Source: an uncultured Bacteroidales bacterium
Lineage (GTDB): Bacteria; Bacteroidota; Bacteroidia; Bacteroidales; Paludibacteraceae
Direction of reading: 5' to 3'
Length of the DNA stretch: 17,463 nt
NCBI GenBank assembly: GCA_937907165.1
Contig: CALCUH010000066.1
Location: 1 to 17,463, forward strand
This document shows positions 7,383 through 13,604 of the stretch, piece by piece. Position numbers and translations under genes: made by a program. The number at the start of each line of letters is the position of its first letter. The stretch's first letter is position 1. The notes below the pieces were generated by a model. The model was not told where the DNA came from, ran no database searches, and saw only the letters and a program-made list of their open reading frames with translations.

Positions 7383-7390
7383 CAAATATA
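7383..7390 (-). promoter_or_regulatory. Probable -7 element for the ferredoxin gene
   Basis: On the minus strand the sequence is TATATTTG, about 46 nt upstream of the ferredoxin start. The leader carries a near-palindrome, TGTGCATTTGCACA (7366-7379), which could be an operator or a small hairpin. No clear -33 TTTG is seen. Confidence 0.5.
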
Positions 7391-7449
7391 TATATTTCCT
7401 TATACTCTCCGAAATATTTATAGTAAAATTTTCTTAAAAATCCAGGAGG

Positions 7450-7474
7450 AGCAAAGAGGGAATTCCCTTTGCTT
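7450..7474. other. Imperfect palindrome in the 7338-7632 gap
   Basis: The sequence AGCAAAGAGGGAA pairs with TTCCCTTTGCT, with one bulged A, and is followed by TTTT on the plus side. It sits between the outward-facing ferredoxin promoter and the DUF3276 promoter. It could be a weak terminator or a protein site. The rest of this gap is AT-rich promoter DNA. Confidence 0.3.
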
Positions 7475-7554
7475 TTCGTGACGCTTACTAAGCTAACGAA
7501 GGGATGGGAAACACAAAAGTGTTATTTATTTTTTTAAAATTTATTAATAAAATG

Positions 7555-7585
7555 TTGTGAATATGATATTTTATCCATAAATTTG
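7555..7585 (+). promoter_or_regulatory. Bacteroidales-type promoter of the DUF3276 gene
   Basis: TTG (7555-7557) is followed by a 20-nt spacer and TAAATTTG (7578-7585), a close match to TTTG-N19-21-TAnnTTTG. It predicts a transcript start near 7592 and a leader of about 40 nt that includes the Shine-Dalgarno. Confidence 0.7.
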
Positions 7586-7619
7586 GGAGATTTCGTTTTC
7601 AGAAAAGACAATTAAAAAT

Positions 7620-7625
7620 AGGAGG
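7620..7625 (+). promoter_or_regulatory. Strong Shine-Dalgarno AGGAGG deciding the DUF3276 start
   Basis: AGGAGG ends 7 nt before the ATG at 7633. A TTG at 7627 in the same frame is only 1 nt from it and cannot be the start. Strong Shine-Dalgarno sequences are rare in this phylum, and no other gene in the window has one. Confidence 0.85.
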
Positions 7626-7632
7626 ATTGTAT

Positions 7633-7968
7633 ATGGAAGATGAGAAATTGAGGTTTGATGCGGATAAGCGGGATCAGGAGATTGTTTATTCGAAAGCGAT
7701 CAAGGCAGGAAAAAGGATTTACTACCTTGACGTAAAACGCAACCGCAAAGATGAATTATTCCTCGCCATTACGGAGAGTAAGAAGAAAGTGACCGGTGAT
7801 GAGGCCCAAGTATCATTCGAAAAGCACAAAATCTTTTTGTATAGAGAAGATTTCGAGAAGTTCATGACTGGACTGAATGATGTGATGGATTACATCGGAA
7901 AGAGTTCGGAGCAAAGCGATAGCGGGAACGATCCTGTTCCAAGCCGTTTTGAGATCGATTTCGGATAA
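7633..7968 (+). CDS. DUF3276 / PUR-domain nucleic-acid-binding protein
   Basis: This 111-aa basic protein belongs to the DUF3276 (PUR-alpha-like) family found across Bacteroidota. Known relatives (PUR family, Borrelia BpuR) bind single-stranded nucleic acid or act as DNA/RNA regulators. Residues about 10-90 form the single PUR repeat, with the signature KAGKRIYYLDVKRNRKDE followed by LFLAITESKK and a helix (FEKFMTGLNDVMDYI). A disordered, acidic Ser-rich tail follows. I start at the ATG at 7633 (MEDEKL) because of the AGGAGG spacing. It has its own promoter and a terminator at 7991-8021, so it is monocistronic. The family assignment is firm. The cellular role in this phylum is not established. 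Confidence 0.9.
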   Translation: MEDEKLRFDADKRDQEIVYSKAIKAGKRIYYLDVKRNRKDELFLAITESKKKVTGDEAQVSFEKHKIFLYREDFEKFMTGLNDVMDYIGKSSEQSDSGNDPVPSRFEIDFG

Positions 7969-7990
7969 CTCCATAAAGAAGGAAACAGAC

Positions 7991-8021
7991 AAAGACGCAT
8001 CGTAAGTTGCGTCTTTTTTTT
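7991..8021 (+). terminator. Intrinsic terminator of the DUF3276 gene
   Basis: The stem GACGCA (7994-7999) with TGCGTC (8008-8013), preceded by AAA, is followed by eight T. It lies 25 nt after the DUF3276 stop. Confidence 0.9.
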
Positions 8022-8032
8022 ATCTACGGCAT

Positions 8033-8074
8033 AAAAAAAAGGAGCCATTCTCCACAAGGCGAATGGCTCCTTTT
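8033..8074 (-). terminator. Intrinsic terminator of the pheS-bactofilin operon
   Basis: A 10-bp stem, GGAGCCATTC (8041-8050) with GAATGGCTCC (8061-8070), is extended by A/T pairs. On the minus strand it is followed by a run of eight T (8033-8040). It lies just past the bactofilin stop at 8087. Confidence 0.92.
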
Positions 8075-8086
8075 ATAAAACTAGGA

Positions 8087-8488
8087 TTAGGCTTTCTGCT
8101 GAGGCTGAGCGTTGTTGTTGCTCTGCACATTAACAGGTTTACCACCTGACATGTCGCATGTTCCGGAGAACACAGCTTGCGGTTCGATGGAAAGTGTCTT
8201 CGTAGTGATTTCACCCTCAACAACAGCGCCAGCTTTCAGAGACAATGTGTCGGAAATAATTACCTTCCCCGTTACTTTACCCATAACATCTGCGTTTGCG
8301 CAAGTCATCGTGCCCTTCATAACTCCCTTGGTGCCAACGATGATCTTTCCTTTGCAAACAATCGTACCTTCGACGGAACCATCCAATCTGAAATCGTTTT
8401 CAGCCTGAATATCTCCCACAACCTTTGTGCCGAAAGCCAAAGTGTTGTGTTCAGTTCCTGTAGGCATTACATCTTTTCCAATTCCCAT
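8087..8488 (-). CDS. Bactofilin (polymer-forming cytoskeletal protein)
   Basis: This 133-aa bactofilin (DUF583) forms nucleotide-free beta-helical filaments that act as a cytoplasmic or membrane-edge scaffold, in other bacteria for cell shape, wall synthesis or polar positioning. The central domain (about 17-115) shows the repeating pattern of short beta-strands and glycines: GTKVVGDI, LDGSVEGTIVCKGKIIVG, GKVTGKVIISDTLSLKAG, VEGEITTKTLSIEP. It is flanked by a short N-terminal tail and a disordered Asn/Gln-rich tail (NVQSNNNAQPQQKA). No partner M23 peptidase gene lies beside it, although one often does elsewhere. It starts 17 nt after the pheS stop and shares the terminator at 8033-8074, so it is probably translated from a pheS transcript. 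No separate promoter was seen. Confidence 0.92.
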   Translation of the reverse strand: MGIGKDVMPTGTEHNTLAFGTKVVGDIQAENDFRLDGSVEGTIVCKGKIIVGTKGVMKGTMTCANADVMGKVTGKVIISDTLSLKAGAVVEGEITTKTLSIEPQAVFSGTCDMSGGKPVNVQSNNNAQPQQKA

Positions 8489-8505
8489 GATATTAGATTT
8501 AATTG

Positions 8506-9525
8506 TTAATAAGCTGATTTAAATTGATTCAGGAATCTCACGTCATTTTCCGAGAACATACGCAAATCCTTCACCTGATATTTCAAGTTTGTAATACGTT
8601 CGATACCCATACCGAACGCATAACCAGTATACACTTTACTATCTATGCCACAATTTTCCAAGACGTTAGGGTCGACCATACCGCAACCGAGAATCTCAAC
8701 CCATCCGCTTCCCTTACAGAAAGCGCAACCCTCTCCGCCACAAAGATTACAAGAGATATCCATTTCTGCGGAAGGTTCAGTGAACGGGAAGTAAGAAGGA
8801 CGCAAACGAATCTTTGTACCTTCTCCGAACATCTCTTTAGCGAAATAGAGCAAAGCCTGCTTCAAATCCGCGAACGAAACGTTCTTATCGATGTAAAGGC
8901 CTTCCACCTGATGGAAAAAACAATGGGCGCGCGCCGAAATAGCCTCGTTTCTATAAACCCTTCCAGGACAAAGCACACGAATCGGAGGTTTCTGATTCGT
9001 CATAATCCTAGACTGTACGGAAGAAGTGTGCGTACGCAACAAAACGTCCGGATTTCTGGTAATGAAGAACGTGTCCTGCATATCCCTCGCAGGATGCTCC
9101 GGCGGGAAATTCAAAGCGGAGAACACATGCCAATCATCTTCGATTTCAGGACCTTCAGCCACAACGAAACCAAGACGAGAGAAGATGTCCGCAATCTCAT
9201 TCTTCACAATGGATATAGGATGACGAGTACCCAACTCCACAGGATCAGGAGTTCTGGTCAAATCCAAACTTTCGTCTTTTTCGGAACTGTTGTCCAACGC
9301 AGCCTTCAACTCATTAATCTTATCCTGCGCCGAATTCTTCAAGTCGTTGAGCAACTGCCCCATCTCCTTCTTCTGTTCACTCGACACATTTCTGAAGTCA
9401 TTGAACAACGAGGATATCTCACCCTTTTTGCTCAAATATTTGATACGTAAGGACTCCAAATCTTCCTTGTTGGAAGCATGCAATTCCTTGATTTCATCCA
9501 AAAGTTCTTTAATTCTCTCTTTCAT
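8506..9525 (-). CDS. pheS: Phenylalanine-tRNA ligase alpha subunit
   Basis: This 339-aa catalytic alpha subunit of the alpha2-beta2 phenylalanyl-tRNA synthetase charges tRNA-Phe with phenylalanine in the cytoplasm. The N-terminal about 85 residues form the basic/acidic coiled-coil arm that contacts tRNA. The class II core follows. Motif 2 is seen as GRVYRNEAISARAHCFFHQVEG (about 185-210), and motif 3 as GYAFGMGIERI near 305-315, with the Cys-rich CNLCGGEGCAFCKGSGW segment (about 257-273) between them. The length is standard. pheT is not in the window, so the two subunits are not adjacent here, which is common in this phylum. It is the first gene of a two-gene unit with bactofilin. A -7 element TAACTTTG lies at 9552-9559. 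Confidence 0.97.
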   Translation of the reverse strand: MKERIKELLDEIKELHASNKEDLESLRIKYLSKKGEISSLFNDFRNVSSEQKKEMGQLLNDLKNSAQDKINELKAALDNSSEKDESLDLTRTPDPVELGTRHPISIVKNEIADIFSRLGFVVAEGPEIEDDWHVFSALNFPPEHPARDMQDTFFITRNPDVLLRTHTSSVQSRIMTNQKPPIRVLCPGRVYRNEAISARAHCFFHQVEGLYIDKNVSFADLKQALLYFAKEMFGEGTKIRLRPSYFPFTEPSAEMDISCNLCGGEGCAFCKGSGWVEILGCGMVDPNVLENCGIDSKVYTGYAFGMGIERITNLKYQVKDLRMFSENDVRFLNQFKSAY

Positions 9526-9551
9526 CTCTATATAAAAATCCTTTAATTTCG

Positions 9552-9559
9552 CAAAGTTA
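9552..9559 (-). promoter_or_regulatory. Probable -7 element for pheS-bactofilin
   Basis: On the minus strand the sequence is TAACTTTG followed by C, 27 nt upstream of the pheS start. No TTTG is seen at the expected -33 distance. I found no T-box or Phe-rich leader peptide in the short leader. The rest of the 9526-9730 gap is AT-rich, and no convincing promoter for the plus-strand kinase gene was found in it. Confidence 0.5.
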
Positions 9560-9730
9560 GTGTTTTTTTGTCTATTACATTGTTAAAATACCCCAAAAAA
9601 GAAGGTTCGACCTTAAGAAAAAAAACTTCACTTTAATTATTCCCGCAAAATAGCCCTCACCATTCCTTTTTCGTTGATTTTATTTTCCCAATTGAAAATT
9701 CTTTCGCAAATTTGATAAATTTCACGAGAT

Positions 9731-10831
9731 ATGAGCATCATCGGTTTTTGCAAACGGAACATTATCGAGTTGTCCGTCTGGATTGCGGTCTTTACGCTCC
9801 TCACGTTCAGCAACATATCTTTCGACCTATTCCTTTCCCTCGAATTGGCCGCGGTGCTGACAGCCGGCATGTTCGTGACCACATTGGTGAATAGGTTGTT
9901 CCTTTTCCCCTATCTTCTAATGAAGAATAGGCTGGTGCTTTTCACGTTATTGGCATCTTTTGTCGTTGCGGTGTTCACCTTTCTTGTCTATAATTTGGAG
10001 GACTCAACCGTCTCTACCCATTATGCGGAAACAGTATTCGACGATAACGCGTTACTTGACATACGTCTTCCCTCCGAAAACAGATCTTTTTTCGAGGAAG
10101 AATCCGAGTCGTCGGAGGACAGACTTTTCCTCTCCTCCAAATGGAAAGCGCTGATTTTGCTCTCCAGCGCTATGATGGTATCCGTATTGCTCCAATATAG
10201 GAAAAGAACAGCCGAAATAGAAGAGCAGAGAAGTTCCATACTCCAAGAGAAAGTCCAACTTGAGCTGAACTTCCTGCGGTCTCAGATCAACCCGCACTTT
10301 CTCTTCAACGCCCTAAACAACATCTATTCTATGGTATACACGGGTGATAAAAATGCGGCGGACAGCGTGCTGACTCTCTCGGAAATGCTTCGATACGTCA
10401 CTTACGGTTCGAAAGAGAAACAGATTCCTATTTCCGGAGAGATCAACTATTTAGAGAACTATATAGAATTTCAACGATATAGTCATGAGAACGACATCAA
10501 TGTAACTTTCGAGAAGGAAATCTCCCAAGAAGAGATATTCATCGCTCCCATGCTGCTCCAACCCTTCGTGGAAAACGCCTTCAAATATAGCGGTGTCGGA
10601 ATCGAGGAAAACGCATACGTGAAATTCCTGCTTAAAGCGAACTCCCAAATGCTGAACTTCCATGCGGAGAATAGCATTAGGGCGATAAAGAGGGAGCAGA
10701 AACATATCAAAGGAATCGGAATCGAGAACGTACGCAAACGCCTCGACCTCATGTATTCCGGAAAGTACACATTGGACATCGAAGAAACGGACAACATCTA
10801 TAACTTGAATTTAACCATTAAATTATCTTAA
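9731..10831 (+). CDS. LytS/YesM-type sensor histidine kinase
   Basis: This 366-aa inner-membrane histidine kinase of the His_kinase (PF06580) class partners with the LytTR regulator that follows. Hydrophobic segments lie at about 12-29, 37-57, 66-87 and 139-155. Between the third and fourth is an extracytoplasmic loop of about 50 residues with the acidic run EEESESSED. A short coiled coil (about 156-180) leads to the phosphoacceptor box SQINPHFLFNALNNIYS, with His189. An N-box (PMLLQPFVENAFKYS, 273-287) and a G-box (GIGIENVRKRLDL, 328-340) complete the ATP domain, which is compact, as is typical of this class. The input signal is unknown; the loop is too short for a known sensor domain. The stop is 1 nt before the regulator's ATG, so translation is probably coupled. 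Confidence 0.92.
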   Translation: MSIIGFCKRNIIELSVWIAVFTLLTFSNISFDLFLSLELAAVLTAGMFVTTLVNRLFLFPYLLMKNRLVLFTLLASFVVAVFTFLVYNLEDSTVSTHYAETVFDDNALLDIRLPSENRSFFEEESESSEDRLFLSSKWKALILLSSAMMVSVLLQYRKRTAEIEEQRSSILQEKVQLELNFLRSQINPHFLFNALNNIYSMVYTGDKNAADSVLTLSEMLRYVTYGSKEKQIPISGEINYLENYIEFQRYSHENDINVTFEKEISQEEIFIAPMLLQPFVENAFKYSGVGIEENAYVKFLLKANSQMLNFHAENSIRAIKREQKHIKGIGIENVRKRLDLMYSGKYTLDIEETDNIYNLNLTIKLS

Positions 10832-10832
10832 T

Positions 10833-11564
10833 ATGGAGAACGAATTAATACGGACACTCATCATTGACGATGAATTTCCCGCAAGAAAGCTACTCTCGGA
10901 ATATGTATCGAAAGTTCCGAGTCTGCAACTTTGCGGGACGTGCGAAAATGCCATCAAGGCAATGGAAGTATTGAAGAACGAATCCATCGACCTCATCCTG
11001 ACCGACATACAAATGCCTGACTTGTCGGGATTGGAATTGATCAAATCGATGGCAGAAAGACCTTTGGTAATTTTCACAACCGCATACACAGAATATGCCA
11101 TAGACAGCTACGAATTGGAGGCTGTAGACTACCTTCTAAAGCCTATCTCCTTCCCGAGATTTTTGCAAGCGATCAACAAAGTAGCCGACAGGATAAAAGC
11201 GAGAAGAAAGGACCAAACGCCAGCGGAGCAAACAGCGGTCAAATCAGACCGTGATTTCTTCATGGTGAAAGCGGACTACAAACTATACAAAATCGATTAC
11301 GCGAGTCTCGTCTACATCGAGGGGCAAAGCGAATACGTCACTTTCCACATGAAAGACAAGAGGCGTATCACCGCCTATTATTCGCTGAAAAAGTTGGAGG
11401 AAGAACTTCCTAGCAACGAATTTATGCGCATTCACAAATCTTATATTGTTTCACTTTCGAACATAGAATCAGTGGAAGGGAATATGGTAACTATCAACGG
11501 ACAAAAATTATCCATCGGCAAGAACTATAAGGATGCTTTGTTGAACGCACTGAATGGGATATAG
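10833..11564 (+). CDS. LytTR-family response regulator
   Basis: This is a 243-aa response regulator and DNA-binding transcription factor. The receiver domain (about 6-120) has the acidic pocket D12/D13, phosphoacceptor D58 (LTDIQMP), T82/T83 and the conserved K103 in LLKPI. A LytTR DNA-binding domain covers about 138-240, with the family patterns IEGQSEYVTFH, LEEELPSNEFMRIHKSYIV and the LSIGKNYKD end. It should be phosphorylated by the kinase directly upstream. Target genes cannot be read from sequence. No other gene follows in the operon; repeat DNA and then a terminator at 11723-11764 come next. The start at 10833 is set by the 1-nt gap to the kinase stop. Confidence 0.95.
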   Translation: MENELIRTLIIDDEFPARKLLSEYVSKVPSLQLCGTCENAIKAMEVLKNESIDLILTDIQMPDLSGLELIKSMAERPLVIFTTAYTEYAIDSYELEAVDYLLKPISFPRFLQAINKVADRIKARRKDQTPAEQTAVKSDRDFFMVKADYKLYKIDYASLVYIEGQSEYVTFHMKDKRRITAYYSLKKLEEELPSNEFMRIHKSYIVSLSNIESVEGNMVTINGQKLSIGKNYKDALLNALNGI

Positions 11565-11610
11565 TTCAGGCAGCCAAACGTTACGACATTAAGTTTAGCA
11601 TTGACTGCTC

Positions 11611-11717
11611 TAGCGGACGGGATACATGTATGTCCTATTCCGTGGGTATTTCCCCTGTCACCCAGATATCGGCTTCCAGCCAAATCATTTGCGAAACTTG
11701 ATTCATTTATTTAGAAA
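11611..11717 (+). repeat. Diverged repeat A (decayed GFQPxHLRNL-type reading frame)
   Basis: This stretch aligns with the reverse complement of 13113-13206. Shared blocks include GGCTTCCAGCC (11671-11681) followed by TTGCGAAACTTGA (11689-11701). Read in one frame it gives RTGYMYVLFRGYF...GFQPNHLRNL up to a stop, against RSGAYMPYSEDVA...GFQPEHLRNL in the other copy. An in-frame TAG precedes it. It starts with TAGCGGACGG, close to the 20-bp motif seen elsewhere, and contains the palindrome ATACATGTAT (11622-11631). Confidence 0.6.
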
Positions 11718-11722
11718 ACAAT

Positions 11723-11764
11723 AAAAAAAACCGCAACACCCAATAATGGCATTGCGGTTTTTTT
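11723..11764. terminator. Bidirectional terminator between the LytTR regulator and the DUF4595-like lipoprotein
   Basis: The stem CCGCAA (11731-11736) with TTGCGG (11752-11757) is flanked by an eight-A run on the left (11723-11730) and a seven-T run on the right (11758-11764). It can serve the plus-strand regulator operon and the minus-strand lipoprotein gene (stop at 11795). Confidence 0.85.
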
Positions 11765-11794
11765 GTTTGATAAGATATTACATTTTACCCGGAA

Positions 11795-12556
11795 TCACTT
11801 CCAAACCAAAGTCATACTATTATTGTATTCCGAATCAATAAGGTTAGTAACATCAAGCTTGATTGGATATCCATCCTCATCCAAAGTCCAGTTGAAATAT
11901 GCCTCAATCACACCATCAGCATTAGACATAGACACAGGTAAATACTTACTTCCCACGCCATAAATCGATCTGGTAGCGATTTCCACATCTAATTGAAGGA
12001 CTGACCCATAATAGAAAGGAATTAACGCTTTATTCTCTATCGGAGAGGTCACCTCATCATTGGTATATTGGAAAACATTCTGGAAAGTAGATAACGAGAG
12101 AGAAACCAAGTTACCATCTTTCCACTCATAAGCAGGGTAAGTATAACTTGCGATTGGATGTCCATCTGAGTCATATGAGTATTTAAAATCAAACGTACTG
12201 GTGTCTACGACTTGGACTTCAGATGCGACAAACCCCTTGGAATTCAAAGTGCCCTCAACCTTAACTCCATCATCATTCAAATACTCTATTGAATAAGAAC
12301 TTCCATTATAATGATAGACACGAACGTTTTCTCCATGTGTCATTTTGGTAACTCTACCAAATGAATCATATTCAAAAAAACTACTTACATTTTCACTTGA
12401 CACTTTGGTTTCTACCAAACGTTTCTGATCTGCAGTAAAATAAGAATAAGAAACACTGTTGTTTTGGTTTTGGCTTTCGTCTTCATCATCACCACAAGAT
12501 GAAAACATACAAGCGGATAACGCTAGTATGCCCAAAGAATAAATTAATTTTTCCAT
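11795..12556 (-). CDS. DUF4595-like outer-surface lipoprotein
   Basis: This 253-aa predicted lipoprotein has a type II signal (MEKLIYSLGILALSACMFSSC) with Cys21 lipidated, followed at once by GDDEDE. An acidic run just after the Cys resembles the surface-export signal of Bacteroidota lipoproteins, so a cell-surface location is likely. The mature part has the YD-repeat-like pattern of DUF4595 proteins: FFEYDSFGRVTKMTH, YNGSSYSIEYLNDDGVKVEG, FKYSYDSDGHPIA and YEWKDGNLVSLS. I start at 12556. The frame runs 51 codons further upstream, but that extension lacks a signal and would bury the one seen. It lies between the two diverged repeats A and B, and no promoter match was found upstream. The function of the family is unknown. 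Confidence 0.82.
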   Translation of the reverse strand: MEKLIYSLGILALSACMFSSCGDDEDESQNQNNSVSYSYFTADQKRLVETKVSSENVSSFFEYDSFGRVTKMTHGENVRVYHYNGSSYSIEYLNDDGVKVEGTLNSKGFVASEVQVVDTSTFDFKYSYDSDGHPIASYTYPAYEWKDGNLVSLSLSTFQNVFQYTNDEVTSPIENKALIPFYYGSVLQLDVEIATRSIYGVGSKYLPVSMSNADGVIEAYFNWTLDEDGYPIKLDVTNLIDSEYNNSMTLVWK

Positions 12557-12846
12557 ACTAATAAATGTCTGCCACAACCCTAAACAGATTTTTAAATTAA
12601 TAATAATGGTTGGATTGTCTTTGTCGCCACCGTTATCAAAACTCACAAAAATGCTTACTATCTGATAGTTTAATAAAACACTCCAAGCCCCCCAATAAGG
12701 CGAAAACAAAAAACCATTTTTTTAAGAATTATTTCCATAAATTTATCAAAACAAACTTAAGAAAACATTATGGAAATATCAAGAATATGCAATGATTTTT
12801 TAAATTATTATACAAACAAACTGACAAACACATAATTAGAAAACAT

Positions 12847-12860
12847 TATTGTCCGATAAA
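12847..12860 (-). repeat. Shortened copy of the TTTAGCGGACAGTA motif
   Basis: On the minus strand the sequence reads TTTATCGGACAATA, matching the first 14 bases of the 20-bp motif at 12 positions. TTAGAAAACAT adjoins it on one side, as it does next to the 13371 copy, so the two sites may share a longer ancestral end. Confidence 0.35.
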
Positions 12861-12878
12861 AGTGCCAATGATAATTAA

Positions 12879-13051
12879 GAAGCTGTTTAAAATTTACGAA
12901 AAAGTTTCTTATCGGGCTTTTTATGGATACCTTTTGTCTATTTTAATCATTTCCTCAGTCACAATGGAACCCCATTGCTCCTATCGGGAATAATCAAAAT
13001 ATCCTAAAAGTCTCTCATCAAAATCTCCAATAAAAAAAATTTAAACAACTC
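12879..13051 (-). mobile_element. MITE-like element L, about 173 bp
   Basis: Its ends are imperfect inverted repeats: GAAGCTGTTTAAAATTT at the left and, read from the right, GAGTTGTTTAAATTTTT. Its reverse complement aligns along its full length with 13422-13598. Shared blocks include TTTTAGGATATTTT (plus-strand complement at 12996-13009) and GAAACTTT near the end. By eye about two thirds of positions agree. It holds no intact gene. A remnant frame reads GDFDERLLGYFDYSR, a stop, and then EQWGSIVTEEMIKIDKR. No certain target-site duplication is seen. The mobile origin is inferred from the structure and the copy number of two. Confidence 0.5.
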
Positions 13052-13326
13052 ATAATATATTGAAACACAATGAAAATGAGTTCGAAAACACGAGACAAGC
13101 CCTGATTTTTTTCTTTTATTCAAGTTTCGCAAGTGTTCTGGCTGGAAGCCGGCATTGGAATAACCGATGGCAACGTCCTCAGAATAAGGCATATACGCAC
13201 CCGATCTGACTGGAGGGAAGCGCTTCCTTCCAATACCAAACCTCTCAAGGTAGTGACTTCCAGTCACTATTTTCTTGCATTCCATCTATCCTGCAGCATC
13301 TCCTTCGTCGATGCAACTGGTTACTG
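13004..13326 (-). pseudogene. Repeat B: decayed or spurious reading frame with hairpins
   Basis: The 93-codon frame at 13004-13285 begins MECKKIVTGSHYLERFGIG and contains RSGAYMPYSEDVAIGYS followed by GFQPEHLRNLN. The part at 13113-13206 is homologous to repeat A at 11611-11717 in opposite orientation, where the same frame is broken by a stop. The last about 17 codons run into element L. The DNA has three hairpins: GGCTGGAAGCC (13140-13150), a 22-nt palindrome (13211-13232, centre GGAAGCGCTTCC) and TAGTGACTTCCAGTCACTA (13251-13269). I doubt that a functional protein is made. A structured repeat or a mobile-element remnant is more likely. Confidence 0.5.
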
Positions 13327-13350
13327 AGATATTACTTTCAGGCAAATTGG

Positions 13351-13402
13351 AACTTGCGGAACTTGAATTATTTAGCGGACAGTAGTAATTAGAAAACATG
13401 GG
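13351..13402 (+). repeat. Third LRNL-tail copy joined to the 20-bp motif
   Basis: TTGCGGAACTTGAATTATTTAG (from 13354) repeats the end of repeat A, which has TTGCGAAACTTGATTCATTT then ATTTAG. It runs into TTTAGCGGACAGTAGTAATT (13371-13390), 19 of 20 identical to positions 39-58, and then AGAAAACAT. TTAGAAAACA also follows repeat A (11711) and the motif near 12836. Confidence 0.5.
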
Positions 13403-13421
13403 AGAAGAAGGGAAAGAATAA

Positions 13422-13598
13422 GAAGCTGTCCAAAAGCGTATTGGGGAGAATTTATAAGAGTCATTTTAGGATATTTTAATTATGATTATTTCCGGCAGGA
13501 ACAAATGGATTGCAGTATGACTAAGGAAATAATCAAACAGACAAAAAGCATCCTTAAAGAGTCCGACAAGAAACTTTCGTGATTTTGCAAACAGTTTC
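13422..13598 (+). mobile_element. MITE-like element R, about 177 bp
   Basis: Its ends are GAAGCTGTCCAAAA at the left and, read from the right, GAAACTGTTTGCAAAA, an imperfect inverted pair. The interior matches element L in opposite orientation, with the block TTTTAGGATATTTT at 13464-13477. One frame is open for about 50 codons, with GYFNYDYFRQEQMD then CSMTKEIIKQTKSILKESDK and a TGA, but it has no clear start. Its right end is 7 nt from the terminator of the TolC-family gene. It is probably a non-autonomous element or the remnant of a longer one. Confidence 0.5.
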
Positions 13599-13604
13599 AA
13601 AGAC

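Noticed and set aside
7443..7475. AGGAGG-like sequence upstream of a possible small gene in the 7338-7632 gap
   Set aside because: No ATG, GTG or TTG lies at a workable distance with an open frame. The region fits promoter and palindrome DNA better.
11704..13112. An invertible (phase-variable) DNA segment bounded by repeats A and B
   Set aside because: The two repeats are too diverged for site-specific or homologous inversion, and no recombinase gene is in the window.
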